The notes under the pieces: generated by a model | Databases searched by the model: none | What the model was told of the DNA's origin: nothing | Seen by the model: only the letters and a program-made list of their open reading frames with translations | Made by a program: the position numbers and the translations under genes | Part shown: in pieces, positions 12,701 through 23,290 of the stretch | How positions within the stretch are numbered: position 1 is the stretch's first letter | How the letters are laid out: each line of letters starts with the position of its first letter | Source: Alligator mississippiensis | Taxonomy: Eukaryota; Chordata; Crocodylia; Alligatoridae | DNA length: 64,000 nt | Assembly: GCF_030867095.1 (NCBI RefSeq) | Contig: NC_081833.1 | Coordinates: 75,769,395-75,833,394, forward strand | Reading direction: 5' to 3'

Positions 12701-12752
12701 AAAAACCTGTAAAAGTTCTCCTGGGTAGAAACGATACTATACCAGGTAGTAT

Positions 12753-12779
12753 ACACAGGCTCCTAGGCAGAGCCTGTGT
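12753..12779. repeat. Perfect 10-bp hairpin, 7-nt loop
   Basis: ACACAGGCTC (12753-12762) and GAGCCTGTGT (12770-12779) are exact reverse complements around CTAGGCA. It sits about 60 bp beyond the hammerhead boxes, on the side that would be upstream in the element's orientation. It may be part of the same mobile unit or an independent palindrome. Confidence 0.6.
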
Positions 12780-12780
12780 G

Positions 12781-15043
12781 TTACATCGCCACTATTACAA
12801 CCATTTATGCAGGCCAAAAAAAACGCTACCCCCTCTGCAGACCCACCAGTTCGGACAGCTGAGGCGGCCTGGGTGCTCAACCCAAGTTCTGGCTCCTCCG
12901 CGTTCAGCAGCTCTGCCCGCTCCCCTCCTGGCCACCAGATCCCTCCGCTGGAGCATAAGGGGCGCTAAACTGGTCTCTACGCCAGGTGCCACTGTGCCCA
13001 ACACAGACACCGAATGCCAGCTTATCTGGCAGCTGTGCGCACACATCTGGCTAGCTAGCCAGCCCACTGAATGCTCCACGGCAGCAACAGGACCAGCACC
13101 ACCCTCGCCCCACATGCCATCCTGCTGGAGAACAAGGAGATGGGGTCTCGTCTTGGGTTGTGCAGCGTCTGGTGAGAAGGCCAAGTGACAACCATCCCAT
13201 AACATGAGCATCTTAAATATTTCAGAGAGAGAGAAAGAATAAATCTATCTGATACCAGCTTCCTCTGCACATGTTTCTGGGGGCCTTGTATGGGTCTGAT
13301 CTCATGACACCTCCCAGCCCCACTGCTGAGAATTCGTGGTGGGGTGGGAAGTACATAGTGTGCTTCTCCAACGGCATGCTGTTTTAACTGTACTTTTGTT
13401 AACCCAGAAGAGGATCTGGGGTCATGTGCTGCTACCTTGTAAAGCTGAATTCAAGCCTCCAGCCAGGCAGGCTCCAGTCTTGAGAACACAACAGAAGTTA
13501 AACAGGGGCGAAGCAAAACTTCCCAGCCAGAGATTAGTTTAGAAACCTCTCTAGAGAACAGAAACAAAGCCACGGTGCGACAAGAGATTAATAACCAGAG
13601 GAGTGCTGCGCCTGTATCTGTGACCGAGAGAAGTACTCGTTCTGGACCTCCTCCTCCGGAGCCCGGCTTTGCCGCTCTTAAGGAGCAGCAAGCAACTGTA
13701 TTGAGGGCAGCATTTCACTTCCGCCTATAGCTATTTCCATGTAAGATCTATCAAGGGGTAGCAATCATTCTTCCCCAGGCAGTCCTACCATGCCAGATCT
13801 GTCTGTGCCCAAAATCATATAGATTAAATTTAGAGGTAAACTTTGGTACTAAAAGTGGCTCAGGTGGTTAACAGAAAAAAACAAAAAAAATCCCTGTGCT
13901 CTACAAGTCCCTCCCCATGTTGGTATGCAACATCTTTAGAGGACAACGTTCAATTCAACAGAGATCTAGCGCTGAAACCATGTACGTTGACAAATAACTT
14001 ATGCCGAGTTGTCTGTCCTAAATAGAAGCCGGATCCCAAAGTTAATTCTTAAAAGAAGAAAAGGTACTTAGAAGTCACAAAAAGTTCCCTATTACCTACA
14101 AAAAGTCTAGAGACGACGACTATAGCTAATGTTTTCTCACTCTCTCAAAATTGTACATATTTGTTTCTGGAACTACCCCTTCAGATCCATCCAGCGCACT
14201 CCAGCAATAAATGACACTAACCGCAATCTCTCCTTAAAACGGTTGTCGGATGTGACTGCATCACTGTTCAGCATCTCGCCCACTTGCCCTGTAGTGCCTG
14301 GATGAAGTCACAAACGACGTACCAGGCTGCCCAATTTTAGCTGATTGTTTGATGGAGCCCGTCCTGCTAGTCACCAGGGATCCGCAGCCACGTTGCAGCT
14401 GACGTGTGCCCCTGTCGTGAAGGATTCGTCCACTCGGGCTTCCAGTCAATCGCAAGGATGCCCACGTGAGTGTGGGATGCTCACTTGTCTTCAAACCACA
14501 AAAGGAGCGGGCAAACTCCAGACACAAGGGAAGGGCAGGTTAAAGCACCGACTCAGCCATGGCTACTCCTCCAACACCCAGCAACATCAGAAACCCAACA
14601 TTTTAATACATACATGGGCATTAAAGATGCTGCCTATAGCAAGGCAGCAACTTCTACATTCAGAGGCTCCCAAATTGGTTACAAAACAAAGTGATCCCCA
14701 AGATGAGGAATTACATCCTTGGATGCCGTCTGGAGCAGGATGCTCCCCTGCCCCTCCAAGACATCAGAGCTGAACAAGGTGCTGCCTATGAGAAGGTACT
14801 CTCCCCCCAAACAGCCGTCTTTATGTTGTCAGCCACCAGCTTAGATCAACAGGCCTCTATCATCCATGCATGGAGCAAGTTGTGTTCACAGAAACAGCGA
14901 GGACAAGGAGCCCATGAGCACTAGACTGAGCCCACGGAGAGGAACCAAACGACGCGGCGAGAGCAGACTGAATCATGATACAAGACATGAAAAAAGAAAG
15001 GGCACTGCCCATAACCGTACCCTGTAGAAAGCAGGGAAGAGAT
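12781..15043. other. Non-coding sequence; GC-rich segment at 12830-13160
   Basis: A 198-residue plus-strand frame (12592-13188) crosses the Penelope-like copy and a GC-rich stretch, and overlaps antiparallel open frames of 138 and 71 residues. It has no domain, so I do not call it a gene. The rest is AT-leaning unique sequence. Confidence 0.4.
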
Positions 15044-15240
15044 GTGCCTTATGAACTAAATCAGAGATGCATAAACTTTTGTAAGCTCAAGCTTACTTGA
15101 AGTGCTGTGAAAGCTTTCCCAGCCCTTGATGATGACGCTTGGGCTCATAAAAGCTTGTGCGTCTCTGATTTAGTTCATAAGGTGCATCACTACCCAGCCT
15201 TCTTCTGCCTGACTTCAGTTTAACAAGGCTAACTACCTCT
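15044..15240 (+). mobile_element. Inverted pair of Penelope-like element ends
   Basis: The plus copy (about 15117-15240) reads through TTGATGATGACGCTTGGGCTCATAAAAGCTTG, a decayed hammerhead module, then TCTCTGATTTAGTTCATAAGG and ends near ACAAGGCTAACTACC. A second partial copy lies inverted to its left. Arm 15048-15070 is the reverse complement of 15159-15181 with one mismatch in 23 bases. The spacer is 88 bp. Penelope-like elements often insert as inverted or partial tandem units, which fits. Confidence 0.55.
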
Positions 15241-15540
15241 CCCCATACTCTGGAGATCAGAGTGGCAACTAGATACACCCATAAGCCTGGGTTAAACCCA
15301 GCTTACTTCCTTCCAAAATACAGCTGCATTAGTGTCAAAGAAATCAAGATAGAGAGGTCTACAAATCTGAAATACAACATCTGTAGCCTTTAAAAGTATC
15401 AGCTTACTTGGAATTTGACCTACGTGAGCCTCCTACTTTCTGTTCCTGAAAAACAGCAATTTATTGCGAAAAACCCGAGTGCAGAAGAGAAAAGTTGCAA
15501 ATTCTCTAACCTCCGAAGCAAAAGCATTTAACATTTCCAA

Positions 15541-15625
15541 GCACGAAAGCTTGCAAATAAACAAAACAATTTGTTTGCAAATATCTAGTTGGTCTAATAA
15601 GAGATATCACCTCTTCCATGAGTTT
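15541..15625 (+). mobile_element. Penelope-like short element, fragment
   Basis: GCACGAAAGCTTGCAAATA is followed by TAGTTGGTCTAATAAGAGAT and ATCACCTCTTCC. This is the CGAAA box and middle part of the same family in plus orientation. The CTGATGA box is not found upstream, so the copy is truncated or decayed on that side. Confidence 0.5.
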
Positions 15626-18600
15626 TGATAACATCTCCAATGCATATAAAGGCTGCTAAGATCCAAACTCACCCAGAAAACTAGCCGTTTATATTTTATA
15701 GTGCACAGAAGAGGTGACTGGAAGCTAGGTTATACACACTAGGCACTACTGCTGTATCGAGGACGCACAAAAAGCAAGGCAGCCCTGCCAAGTGGGCAAG
15801 TCCGGGCAGCATCCACTGCCTTGATGGAGCAGTCTCCTCTGCACTTGTAGTTAGAGGCAGCACACCTTGGCAGCTACACAGAGCAAACACAGGCATGCCC
15901 GCAGTAAGGACATGTTTCTGGGGAAAATTACTGCACCAAAATCAAAAGTATATGGATAGAAGTAACATTTCTGTCCTGCTCCTAAAACGAAGAAAGAAAA
16001 CATTTAAAAGGTTATTAAGATAATCCACACTGGAAGACATCTCTTACAGCTGGGAGCTTAAAAGAAAAGAACTTAATTACAATTCTGAGCATGAAATGAG
16101 CTCTCTTCCACACATGTCTAAACCAAGTCTGTTCCACCAGCTGTAGGGAATCAAAGCGAGCAAAATTAAACAGAACACACCTAGCAACAGCAGCCCTTGA
16201 TGCCTTTAACCCAGTAATTGTACGGCACCTGGATCTGGAAAGACTGCAAAGGGTTTACCAGCTCCAGTGGCTGGGCTGATACGGCACACCAAGCATTTGA
16301 TCTCATTGGGATGTAGGTCCGCGAACAATGCATCTGTGTCCTCTTGACTGCGCTACAGATCCGGATGCAGAACCAGGGGGATATGTAAAAATCTAACATT
16401 ATGCTGCAGCTGGAAAGGAAAAAAATGCAGCCAAATGGAGCCTGCTGCTCAACTGAGACAATAGCCGATTTAGTCCTGCGCACCGAGTCAGAGTGACCAC
16501 TAGCCATTTCCACACATTTCATTTACTTCAAGATGCCAAGATTTTTAGACTGTAACCAGAGCAAGAGTTGAAGACAAGTGCTAAATACAACACACTATTT
16601 GTAATCTTTGTACCTTAACGTGTCAAAGGGCTTGGCTCACCCTAATTACACTGGAAAGAAAAATCAACATTACATAAGAGCACATTGAGATTATTATTTG
16701 TTGTGTTTTCTCCTTTGTCACACTTAGAAACCAATAAAGAACTCCTGAAATTATGCTTTAAAGTTGGTCTGCTAGGCCTTTTCTTCAAAAAAATATTTGT
16801 TTTTTTCCTGCGCCTGCAGCTGCTTTTCCAAAAAGACGTTACCCCCAACCTGGATCCTTTTGCTGCCGTCTCCAAACAGGTGGAGTTTTCCCAAGCGGTC
16901 CACCTCTCTCATAGGAGCGTCACAATCCAAATGCCGGTGGTCTGCCATACAAGACAAACAGCTGTGACAACACAGTTGGATTTATGGCCAGACCTCTTTC
17001 AGGAACAACGGAGGAACCAAAGTCCTGTTATGTTGTTACAATATTGTAAAGTTAATGATCTCACCCGCTCAACAACATCAATATTCCTTTAGCAAACGTA
17101 CGCTTAAAAAAACCCAGAAAACAAGGACAATTCTCCAAAAGGACACCAATTTATTTCTTTTCAGCAAAAAATGCTTGCAAGTAAAGGTACAGCTATTTCT
17201 GAGACAGAATACAGGAATATATGTACAGCAAACTGAAAAAAAGTCTAGCCAACACCTCCCAGTGCTACATTATACGGTATTGCACGAAGTACGGTGCTCT
17301 GAACGGAGTCAGCTTTCATTCTGGAAAAATGCTTATACTGTAGGTCCAAACTAGAGAGAAAGGATACACATATCAAAACATGGCAATCTACAGAATACAT
17401 CATTAAACCCTTCCCTATAAATGGACAACATCCAGCTACATGGTTATACAATAATGACCTGGGTACAATAAATAAAGCTACCCAGGTTTGCAATTCATCC
17501 ATACGCAGCAGGTTCGATCTCTGCCCCCAGGTCCCACGTGGGAAGGGAAGAGAAGGGGTGTTCCTCCATGGCTGCGGCAGACAGCGCAGCCCAATCGTAC
17601 CAGCCTTCCTGGCTCCTTCCGCAGCCGCCTGCTCGTCTCTGGAAATAATCCACTGTACGGCTTCTGGAGTACAGAGGCTCTTGGACCAAGGTCATGTCTT
17701 CCCGCGGGGAGGTGGCTAAAGGCTCCCACCGCCCTTTTCCTTCATGGCTGGTTTGGGAATGTGTCCCAGAACATGTCTGGTCCCGGCAGGGGCCACATTA
17801 TAGAAATGTGAGAGACTGGCAAACATTAATTTATATACAACTCATAAATCAACCCCTGGGTTTCAGAACTAGGTAGCCTTATCTGGTCCAGGATTAGGCC
17901 AAGGAGGTAAATAAAACCACTTATTTACTGCATAGAAAATGCCAAGGTGGCACAGTAAGATGAAGACATTTTATTAGCAAGGGAAGGCTAGGCTGCATCA
18001 TTTCTTTCCAACAAACCACCAAGTTGGGCCCCACGCTACTTCTGATAAATTCAAACTACCTCTTCGGGGGGAGGGAGAGGGTAAGGAGGATTAAAGGGGG
18101 CATGCTCTTCCGTAAAATGACAAGGGTTGAGGTACTGAGAGATTCTTCAGGAAAAGAGGGTTTCTTCCTCCTGTGACATCAGGACATTTTCTAGTAACCA
18201 AGTGCAATCGGGCTGCCTGGAATCAGAGCGAGAAGATTCGCAAGAGGAAAACCAGCCGTCTTGATGGGCCTAGAAGGCTACGTTGGACCATCTTCCCTTC
18301 CCCCAAACTGCACAAGAAGCAATATGGGGCCACGCTGGTCCTATTCCCTCTGACGACTGTTTTCCTGCAGGGACTGGTTGTAAGAGGTGTAGACTTTCCT
18401 ACACTTCCTTGAAGCCATGCCTCATGCCAGAGATTTCTGGAGGCGAGCCTCTTTCCTATAGAGCTTCAAGTTAAGCTAGCTACAGTCTCCTTCTCTAGAG
18501 AGCATTGTGCAGTCTCATGAATTGCCCCCACCCCTTGGTGTTTTGCATTTTATTCTGCATTTGCCCAAAATGTCAAACGATATCCACAGGTAACACTTGT

Positions 18601-20429
18601 TGTCTTGACTGGTCTAGTTCTCCAGAAACTCATACGACTCAACGTGGTCCCATTAGCCAACTCCTCTCATGCAGACATCCGTGATCAGGCAGCCCGGGTA
18701 AGGAGTGTCAGCCCGTGTTATCACCTTCTTCACAAAAGGAAAGGACTCGTGAAGGGACTTGGGATTCATACTAGTACCAGTAAGGAGAGGCGCTGGGGAA
18801 CGCAAGAGCAGGCATTCTGGGGGTGTACTCGCATCAGGTAGTCTCCCCTGCCCAATTAGCTGGGATCGCATCTCTTGTGAGCTCTCTTTAGATCTCTGCC
18901 ATAAATTGTCACTCCAGGTCTCATTTATTGCAATCCAAGAGAGCCAGGAAGTGATAAGCCTCTCAAGGGGCCAGACACCTTTCCAATTTAGAAGTAGATG
19001 TTGCTGCTTTGATGGAGATTAAATCTATTATATTTCATTCTCTGAAAAATCTGGGAAGAGAGGAGAAGGAAAGAAAAGCTTTCAAGAACCTCCACAGTGA
19101 CAGCTGCGCAATGCTGCTGCAATGAAAGAAACATGTTTTCCAGTCAAAAGGCTTCACAGAAACCCGCTGGTGCCTTTCTGTAGGAACATGCACACAATGG
19201 GCACGGGAGGATTTCGCCTGGCGCTCAAAGATCTTCCAAGGCGCGTCCTTGGGACACGGGCCCGCAACCACCGGGAAGATCTATCCACGCTAAAAGGCGT
19301 GTTAAACTCACCCGGTATTTGCTTCTAGCCTCTGCGAGACGATGGCAAATTAAAAAAGGCCAGATCTAATTATTTCAGCAATCCACTCGTTTCAAATTTC
19401 AACCACTGTAGGTGACAAATACCAAATAAAAGTTTTAAAAGTTTAGCTGCCTCAGAGGCAATAATAAACTCAAGAAGAGAAGCTAATGTCTCACTATTAT
19501 TATGAAAACACCACTATGAATATAGCTGGTATATAAACACCAAGACTTGGGGCTGCTCTGCTGAAAGCGCTCTCTGTTAGCATACCACAACTCACTGCAC
19601 TTCGGTTTGCATTTCCTCCACTACAAGATCCTTCCCCACTCTGAACCCCAAAAAGAGCTGCTGTTTCTTTCCAGATGAGAACTTCTGCCAGCATGAGGGG
19701 GCTGGAGTCCAAAGCCACAATGCACACTAAGAGAAAAGTTTAACAAAACAATTAGGATTCAAACCAGGGCATTAAAAAAAAAACAACAAAAAAACCAGAC
19801 AGACAGACATCCTTGTGCAACCAGGGAAGGAGGGCCAGTGCGTGCACTGAAGCTACTGATAAATTCCTTAACGATCAATAAGGCCCATAGCCTGTCGGAC
19901 TACTGGATATACGCTAACAAACTTACAGATTTATCAACAGCCTTTTAAGTGTCCGAACTCGGTTCAGCTCCACAAAGACATTAGGGCTAGGACTGTGCGG
20001 CTTCTGGTTCAGGACTTGCCTACCCTACAACAGAACTGGATGTCTACCCGTGGATGTCTCAAGCAGGCTTTGACAGCCATCGTACTGCTACGTGGCAACG
20101 TGGCCCTGGCTAGAGCCCCATGAGATGGGAGGAAGATATTAGGATCCTGGTATGGAAAGCCTCGCCCACAGACAACCCAAGGGTCTCATTTCCATTGTAA
20201 ACCTTGGACACTTAGAAGATACAACACTAAATATCCTTCCAACTACAATTTCACATCTTCATGAACTCTGAAACTAGAAAGCGTCCATTTCTGGCCTTTC
20301 AAAATCTAGAATGCTTGTTTTCAAAACAGCAAAAATAATCTGAGAAATGGTAAGAGACAACTCAGCAGGAATGAAGCAGGAAAACACCTACTCTGGTTTG
20401 GTTTCCAAGATTTTGCTGTAGTCTAAAAA
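15626..20429. other. Non-coding sequence with an unresolved exon-like GC patch
   Basis: No gene model holds together. A CpG-bearing segment at 17490-17800 is open on the minus strand with a stop near 17495 (see findings). A strong minus-strand donor (CCGG then GTGAGT) ends near 19313, next to a good acceptor only 20 nt away. Neither can be joined to anything with confidence. The rest is unique AT-leaning sequence. Confidence 0.3.
17457..17487. repeat. 9-bp inverted repeat around AATAAATAAA
   Basis: ACCTGGGTA (17457-17465) and TACCCAGGT (17479-17487) are exact reverse complements. The 13-nt loop contains two overlapping AATAAA hexamers on the plus strand. On the minus strand the loop is an AU-rich TTTATTTAT, immediately after the stop of the open frame at 17495. 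Confidence 0.6.
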
Positions 20430-20589
20430 CAGGGGTCAGCAGCCTTTTAGGGGTGGGGGACCAAATTACGCAAGTTTGGGCCAGAGGGAGGCCACGGCTT
20501 CCCCCCACCACAATAACCACCAACATCCCAACTCTGTGGGCTGGATTTCAAACTGTCTCACTCGGCCGGCTGTAGGATGCTGACCCTTA
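20430..20589. mobile_element. Non-autonomous hAT-type DNA transposon
   Basis: The left end CAGGGGTCAGCAGCC is matched by the right end GGATGCTGACCCTTA as an imperfect terminal inverted repeat. The short interior (about 130 bp) has no transposase. The flanks do not show a convincing 8-bp duplication, so the insertion is old. Confidence 0.6.
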
Positions 20590-22906
20590 ATCGAGAAGCT
20601 AAATGTTTCCAAACTGCTCCTGCCTCTGCCCATAAGACTGTACCAACCGCCTTTGAACACCAACCAGCAGCAAACTGCTTTGTAGAGAATTATTTTAACT
20701 GTGTAAACCCCTCAGTGTTTGTACAGCCTGTGTGTTTAATACGCTGACTGGAGTTTATTAAAAGGTACCCAAAGGCCTCTGAGCCTGTGGAGTTAGGAAA
20801 CAGTTGTTCCAGCCAAAGGCATGCATATTATACAGTACTTTATGAACACATCACTGGAATTCGAAGTTGCTATTACATACACTTCATTGCTCTAGTTATT
20901 GGTCTTAACGATCTAATTAATCCTCATGCTCATCATGCTCTGAGCTTACACAGTCTTAGTGCTTTGGTGCTATTTTGCAAGTATGAATAAGTGTAAAAAA
21001 ATATCCCGAAAAACTCAGAAGTCTCCCCAGCAGTAGGAAGAGGCTGCCAATCCCTGTTCCTGTGCAGGCAGACCCAAAGAGCCAATCCCACAATCCAGTG
21101 AAAGCTTCTCTTTGGGAATATGTCCAGTATTTCATTTGGAGTTTGCCCCAAAACAACAGAAGTTTGACTGAAAAGGAGTCAGACCTCACCTTCATCCAAA
21201 TGAAAGCACAGAAGCTTACAGAGCGCACAACACACTGATGCAATATTTGGGGGTTTTCATTTCTAGTGGAAGTCTCATCAACGAGGCTACAGGGGAGGAG
21301 AAGCCAGCCTGCTTCCAGCCAAATCCACAGAGCAGTTTCTGAAGTTATCACAGGGCAATCAATGTTTTCTCATCACCAATGTAAGCAACAGATTTTATAT
21401 GCATCTGTAACTACTCCTTTTAAATACATCTTTAAAGACCACAGCCAAGAAATCGGCACGGGGAGGGAAATTCAGGCCTGCAGGACCAGAAGCATCCTAG
21501 AGAAGTCAGGGATTTCCTCCAATGCTTTGAGCATGTAGCAAGGAACCACTCGGGGAGAGATTTCATTTTAGATTGGCGTAGTAAAGGTGCTACTAGAAAC
21601 TGGAGGAAAAAGAACCAAGAAAAGCAAGACAGCTTTTATTACGAATATTGGCCAGCCGCTGGTTTGAACGAGTGACTAAGAGGAGAGGCCAGGCTGCCCA
21701 CCCCAGCTGCTGAGAAAGCACAACGCCAGGCATTTTGTCATCCTGCTGGGTTTTGAATGTGCTTTGTTAGGAACAAGCCATTTATCTACCACCGGTCATT
21801 TGCTAAAGTGACCCTCTATACCTGCCTGTCATGCAGCTGGAAATCTCACAGTACGGGAAGAATCGAAATGTTGCAGACGAACAGATTTCAAAACCATATT
21901 AACGAAGGGGAAACTTGACCTTTGGTCTGAAGAAGTTAATTATTCATAAACTAGTTGGAAAAAAGGATGGTAACCACCTATACTCCCACATATTATCTCC
22001 CACTTAGCACCAGTACATCTTAACTCTTAGTCAACCCATGGAAATGCAAGTTCTGAAACAAACACCTCCGACCACATTAGCAAAAATGCATTTCAGATTT
22101 TTCTCTTTTCCTACCCCACCTCAGACTAAGACACAGGTTTCTATTACAACACCTAAGCTGAACTGAGAACACACTGAAAGATTTCCTGTAAAAAGACAAA
22201 TACAGGATATTGGCAAGACTGCAAAAAGGTGAGGTAAAACTACTACACGCAACAAAAAATTGTCTTTGCACGGTGCAACATAAAAAGGAAGTCTTTCTAA
22301 AAGGACGCTAGTAGTAAGTCTACTTCTGCTAGCAAACAGCCAGGGCTATTCAATAACGACCTCAAGGTTTATACTGTCAGCCTAAACAGCTGAAAATTTG
22401 GATTTATAAAATCACCGAAACGTAGGGGATAATTGCACTCGTGGTTACAACCATGTGTCTGTTGACATGTCCATTTCTCCCACATTCCCATTTCTGCAAG
22501 AGCTCATCTTTTATGCCAATTCTTGCACAATATTAAATCAACTGGTGGACCTGGGACACAAAACACTGGTGGGCATGAAAAACGCCATTAAGGTGCAGTT
22601 CCTGGTTACAGGCACACAGCACTTCTCAGCCTTACTACAGGGTAACCTAAACGCTGGAAACTTAAGAAATTCAGATTTAAGGTTAACCTTGCAAGTCTGA
22701 AATTTTGAAAGCATGGAAGAGCCTCATAGCCAAGATGCACCATCTCTGGATCAGTGACTTTCTAAAGGCTTTAAAGTCCACAGCTGTGGAAATTTAAGAC
22801 TCGTCTACAACTTGCAAAAGGGACTGAAGCGCACTCAAAAAAGTCTTGCTTCCGTTTCTCCACTGTATTTCACTTAGCTAGACACCTAAAAACAGCAGCA
22901 GCAGGA
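20590..22906. other. Non-coding sequence; one exon-like segment at 21190-21286
   Basis: Unique AT-leaning sequence. The segment 21190-21286 (minus) has a good acceptor and donor and one open frame but no partner exon, so it is discussed only as a finding. No repeat is recognised elsewhere in the block. Confidence 0.35.
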
Positions 22907-23290
22907 CAGGCTCAAAGAACTAGGGTTACTTAGTTCGGTGAAGAGAAGACTCAAGAGTGATTTGATAACGGTCTTAAAATACCTGAAGGGCGATTAGAGA
23001 GAGGATGGAGATAGGATTTTCTCTGTGGCAGCAGGGGACAAGACCAGGAGCAATGACTTCAAGCTGCAGCAGGGGAAATTTAGGTTGGAGATTAGGAGGA
23101 ACTTTTGGACTCCACAGGTAGCCAAGCATTGGAACAGGCTGCCTAAAGAAATTATGACATCTCTATGCTTGCAAAAGCAGGTTAGACACTTAGCTGGAAT
23201 GGCCTAGTCAGGGAGGATCCTGCCTTGAGCAGGGGGCTGGACTAGATGACTTTGAGGTCCCTTCCAGCCCTGCTTTCCTATGATCCTATA
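22907..23290 (+). mobile_element. CR1 LINE, 3'-terminal fragment
   Basis: The sequence runs from the AACTAGGGTTACTTAG segment through TGGCAGCAGGGGACAAGACC and GGGGCTGGACTAGATGAC to CCTTCCAGCCCTGCTTTCC. It ends in the CR1-type tail TATGATCCTATA. It is a 5'-truncated copy. A 60-residue open frame inside it (23025-23207) is a relic of the CR1 reverse-transcriptase reading frame region or chance, not a host gene. Confidence 0.85.

Noticed and set aside
12592..13188. 198-residue plus-strand open frame with a Gln run
   Set aside because: It starts inside a Penelope-like repeat and continues into GC-rich sequence with open frames on the other strand; no domain.
23025..23207. 60-residue open frame
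   Set aside because: Lies entirely within a CR1 LINE 3' fragment.
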